Of a stretch of 7,622 nt of DNA, positions 6,318-7,622 are shown piece by piece. Position 1 is the first letter of the stretch, and each line of letters begins with the position of its first letter. The notes beneath the pieces are model-generated. The model was not told the origin of the DNA. It was given only the letters and a program-made list of their open reading frames with translations, and ran no database searches. The position numbers and the translations under genes were made by a program. This DNA is from an uncultured Chloroflexales bacterium (GTDB taxonomy: Bacteria > Chloroflexota > Chloroflexia > Chloroflexales > Chloroflexaceae): positions 1 through 7,622 of the forward strand of contig CALGUG010000038.1 in NCBI GenBank assembly GCA_937902315.1, read 5' to 3'.

Positions 6318-6855
6318 AAAACATCCACATCAGATTCATCTGTTCATCGTCGTCATCATCGTCCATCTGATCTTCAACGTTTTCGGGGTCGATCCCAAAG
6401 AAGCGTAGCCACTCTTCGATCTCGCGATGTGACAGCTTGCGATCGATATCTTTTTCTTCGATTTTGGGCATAGCGGTAGAGCGGATCAACAATTTGCGTC
6501 CAAATTCGTGCGAGGAACGGACTTTGATACCATTGCCGCGCGCTACGCCCGTCACAGCTCGGTCAGAACTCACCAGCACCCACTCTTTGACATGGCGGAT
6601 CTTATTCATGCGCCGCATCAATTCGGCATCGGCGTCTTTGGGCGATTTCGCGAAAACACACTCTACACCATAGCCGTTGAGGTTGGATGGATGCCCATAA
6701 ATGCCGTGGTCGAATACCACCACAATCCGTCGCCCCTTTTTGCGCGTTGCATAGCGCCGTAATAGCAGTACCAGTTTGTATTCGTCTTCGGGATCATCTA
6801 AGCGCAGGCCCGGGATCTGTCCGATCAGATTGTGGCCATCGACCAAAATAGGCAT
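6316..6855 (-). CDS. NYN-domain (YacP-like, PIN-fold) ribonuclease-family protein
   Basis: A 179-residue protein of the YacP/NYN type, a PIN-like fold that binds a metal through clustered acidic residues and in characterised relatives cuts RNA (Bacillus Rae1 acts on ribosome-associated mRNA). LVDGHNLIG at 4-12 gives Asp6 and Asn9. Other acidic motif positions are Asp49 in VVVFDHG, Asp74/Asp76/Glu78 in KSPKDADAELMRR, and Asp98 in VLVSSDRAV. The NYN domain covers about 1-125. The rest is a charged helix-like segment (130-155) and an acidic tail with six consecutive Asp (165-170), which may be a lineage-specific addition. AAGGAGAGG lies 11 nt upstream of the ATG. It stands alone; in some Firmicutes yacP is close to rRNA-methylase and cysS genes, which are absent here. 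Family assignment is good; nuclease activity is inferred from the family. Confidence 0.88.
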   Translation of the reverse strand: MPILVDGHNLIGQIPGLRLDDPEDEYKLVLLLRRYATRKKGRRIVVVFDHGIYGHPSNLNGYGVECVFAKSPKDADAELMRRMNKIRHVKEWVLVSSDRAVTGVARGNGIKVRSSHEFGRKLLIRSTAMPKIEEKDIDRKLSHREIEEWLRFFGIDPENVEDQMDDDDDDEQMNLMWMF

Positions 6856-6916
6856 GATTTTGTTTTCCTCTCCTTCATGTAACTTGCAATGCTCACTTTG
6901 TGAATTCTTTCTCTTG

Positions 6917-6925
6917 ATAATACCA
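6917..6925 (-). promoter_or_regulatory. Extended -10 promoter of the NYN gene
   Basis: On the minus strand TGGTATTAT contains TATTAT (5 of 6 to consensus) preceded by a TGn extension, which can compensate for the absence of a good -35 box. Transcription would start near 6910, about 55 nt before the ATG at 6855. Confidence 0.4.
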
Positions 6926-7092
6926 TGAAATGCTTACATGCTGCTGTTGCAACAATTTGTCCTGCAAAAACGTTCTTATAGTAAGAGAAACGCTTCAATC
7001 CCCTCACTCCGATCGCACCCACGTAATAGAAGGGTATGAATCGTGTGGTACATATTGTGCTATTAGTGCAAGCGATCATGTAGTGCTGGCAC

Positions 7093-7121
7093 TTGACTCG
7101 ATCTCAGAAAGCACATACACT
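7093..7121 (+). promoter_or_regulatory. Promoter of the 87-aa gene
   Basis: TTGACT (7093-7098), a 17-bp spacer and TACACT (7116-7121) match the sigma-70 consensus at 5 of 6 and 4 of 6 bases. The predicted start near 7128 gives a leader of about 33 nt to the ATG at 7161. Confidence 0.5.
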
Positions 7122-7160
7122 GATATCATGAATTAATCGAGGGTCTAACGAGGAGCTTTT

Positions 7161-7424
7161 ATGGTTGTCTATCATGCAGGACGATGCTTGCCCTCAGTAC
7201 AACACGGCGCAGAAGCATCACTTCAGGGACACGATTCGTTCTACGCTGCTGATGAAGAAACGATGCTTCATGCTCCATCGACACTGCGCGCTCTGCTCGT
7301 ATTGAGTGGTGCTGCATCGTCGAACGACCCCGTGTTGAAGCGTACTACCGATGCTGAAATCGCTGCTACAAGCGCCATTTTAACTATGCTTCCAGCGCTA
7401 AAGCCGTCGACTCAAGCAGCATAG
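7161..7424 (+). CDS. Small protein of unknown function (87 aa)
   Basis: I do not recognise this 87-residue protein. AGGAG (7151-7155) lies 5 nt before the ATG, a sigma-70-like promoter lies upstream and a strong intrinsic terminator follows 28 bp after the stop, so it looks like a complete single-gene unit and not a chance frame. The protein begins MVVYHAGRCLPS, has one cysteine (Cys9), an acidic patch (DEE, 31-33), a short hydrophobic stretch too brief for a membrane span (42-52, LRALLVLSGAA), and an Ala/Thr/Ser-rich C-terminal third ending KPSTQAA. No signal peptide, zinc motif or repeat is evident. A peptide precursor or lineage-restricted small protein is possible, but nothing next to it supports a modification system. 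Coding is likely; function is unknown. Confidence 0.7.
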   Translation: MVVYHAGRCLPSVQHGAEASLQGHDSFYAADEETMLHAPSTLRALLVLSGAASSNDPVLKRTTDAEIAATSAILTMLPALKPSTQAA

Positions 7425-7451
7425 TCGTATATAGATCTCACTAGTAGTAAT

Positions 7452-7494
7452 AAAAAGACCCTTCTCACTCATCTGTGAGAGGGGTTTTGCTTTT
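7452..7494 (+). terminator. Intrinsic terminator of the 87-aa gene
   Basis: ACCCTTCTCAC (7458-7468) pairs with GTGAGAGGGGT (7475-7485) over 11 bp with one G-T wobble and a 6-nt loop, followed by TTTTGCTTTT. An A-run at 7452-7456 precedes the stem. It ends just before the right copy of the dispersed repeat. Confidence 0.88.
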
Positions 7495-7499
7495 ACTAG

Positions 7500-7609
7500 G
7501 GCGGTCCGGTCTCTTCCCCAAAAGAAGGCTTGTGGCGCGTCCGCCTACGGCTACCAAATGGGTTAGCCTGCCCTCACCCCCCGGCCCCCTCTCCCGCACT
7601 GCGGGCGAG
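7500..7609 (-). repeat. Dispersed repeat, right copy (inverted)
   Basis: Read on the minus strand this is the same element as at 47-152: hairpin arms (7591-7609, CTCCCGCA/TGCGGGCGAG), G-rich tract, TAGCCGTAGGCGGACGCGC, and GGAAGAGACCGGACCGCC at the far end (complement of 7500-7517). The core 7535-7598 differs from the left copy at two of 64 bases. It begins directly after the terminator of the 87-aa gene. The palindromic head keeps the ability to fold despite an inserted base. No transposase or target duplication accompanies it. Confidence 0.8.
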
Positions 7610-7622
7610 GGGGTGAATGCAC

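Larger units (their letters stand above)
6856..7160. other. Divergent intergenic region
   Basis: A 305-bp AT-richer stretch between the NYN gene and the 87-aa gene. It holds the ribosome-binding site and extended -10 of the NYN gene on the left and the promoter and ribosome-binding site of the small gene on the right. TGTTGCAACA (6945-6954) is a 10-bp palindrome near the expected -35 zone of the NYN promoter and could be an operator. No RNA gene or credible ORF is visible in 6960-7090. Confidence 0.5.

Noticed and set aside
7088..7103. TGGCAC near the small-gene promoter as a sigma-54 site
   Set aside because: The -24-like TGGCAC is not followed at the right spacing by the TTGC -12 element.
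6930..7136. Cysteine-rich 68-aa open frame upstream of the 87-aa gene
   Set aside because: No ribosome-binding site before its ATG; it runs over the predicted promoter of the next gene, and the cysteines arise from a CTGCTGTTGC-like stretch.
47..7609. The two inverted repeat copies as ends of one large composite transposon
   Set aside because: No transposase or recombinase lies between them, the enclosed genes are housekeeping, and a third copy lies inside; dispersed repeats explain them better.
1..7622. CRISPR array, tRNA, rRNA or riboswitch
   Set aside because: No regularly spaced direct repeats, cloverleaf or rRNA-like conserved sequence, and no aptamer core that I could recognise.

Overview
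The window reads as an ordinary chromosomal stretch of a free-living bacterium with moderate-to-high G+C. The mix of a GT4 glycosyltransferase, a single-membrane-span signal peptidase I, a heparinase-II/III-like protein, a stand-alone YacP-type NYN protein and G-rich dispersed repeats suggests Chloroflexota, possibly near Herpetosiphon. That placement is inference; no rRNA or other marker is present. There is no phage, transposase, CRISPR array, tRNA or rRNA.

Layout from left to right: 1-181 holds a dispersed repeat. On the minus strand lie a GT4 glycosyltransferase (182-1327) and signal peptidase I (1412-2164), separated by an intrinsic terminator. A divergent control region (2165-2425) contains a good minus-strand promoter for the signal peptidase. 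On the plus strand lie a 576-residue heparinase-like protein (2426-4156), a 487-bp gene-free stretch rich in inverted repeats that holds a diverged copy of the dispersed repeat, and glucose-6-phosphate isomerase (4644-6269). A long hairpin separates pgi from the convergent NYN-domain nuclease-like gene (6316-6855, minus). A second divergent region (6856-7160) leads to an unrecognised 87-residue gene (7161-7424, plus) with its own promoter, ribosome-binding site and terminator. A third repeat copy, inverted relative to the first, closes the window.

The genes do not form one pathway. They look like independent single-gene units: central sugar metabolism (pgi), protein export (lepB), cell-surface glycan synthesis (GT4), probable uronate-polysaccharide breakdown (576-aa protein) and RNA turnover (NYN). 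No convincing new multi-gene system is present. The points most worth checking are the orphan 87-aa gene, the three-copy repeat family, the terminator and possible promoter packed between lepB and the glycosyltransferase, and the cytoplasmic lyase-like protein.
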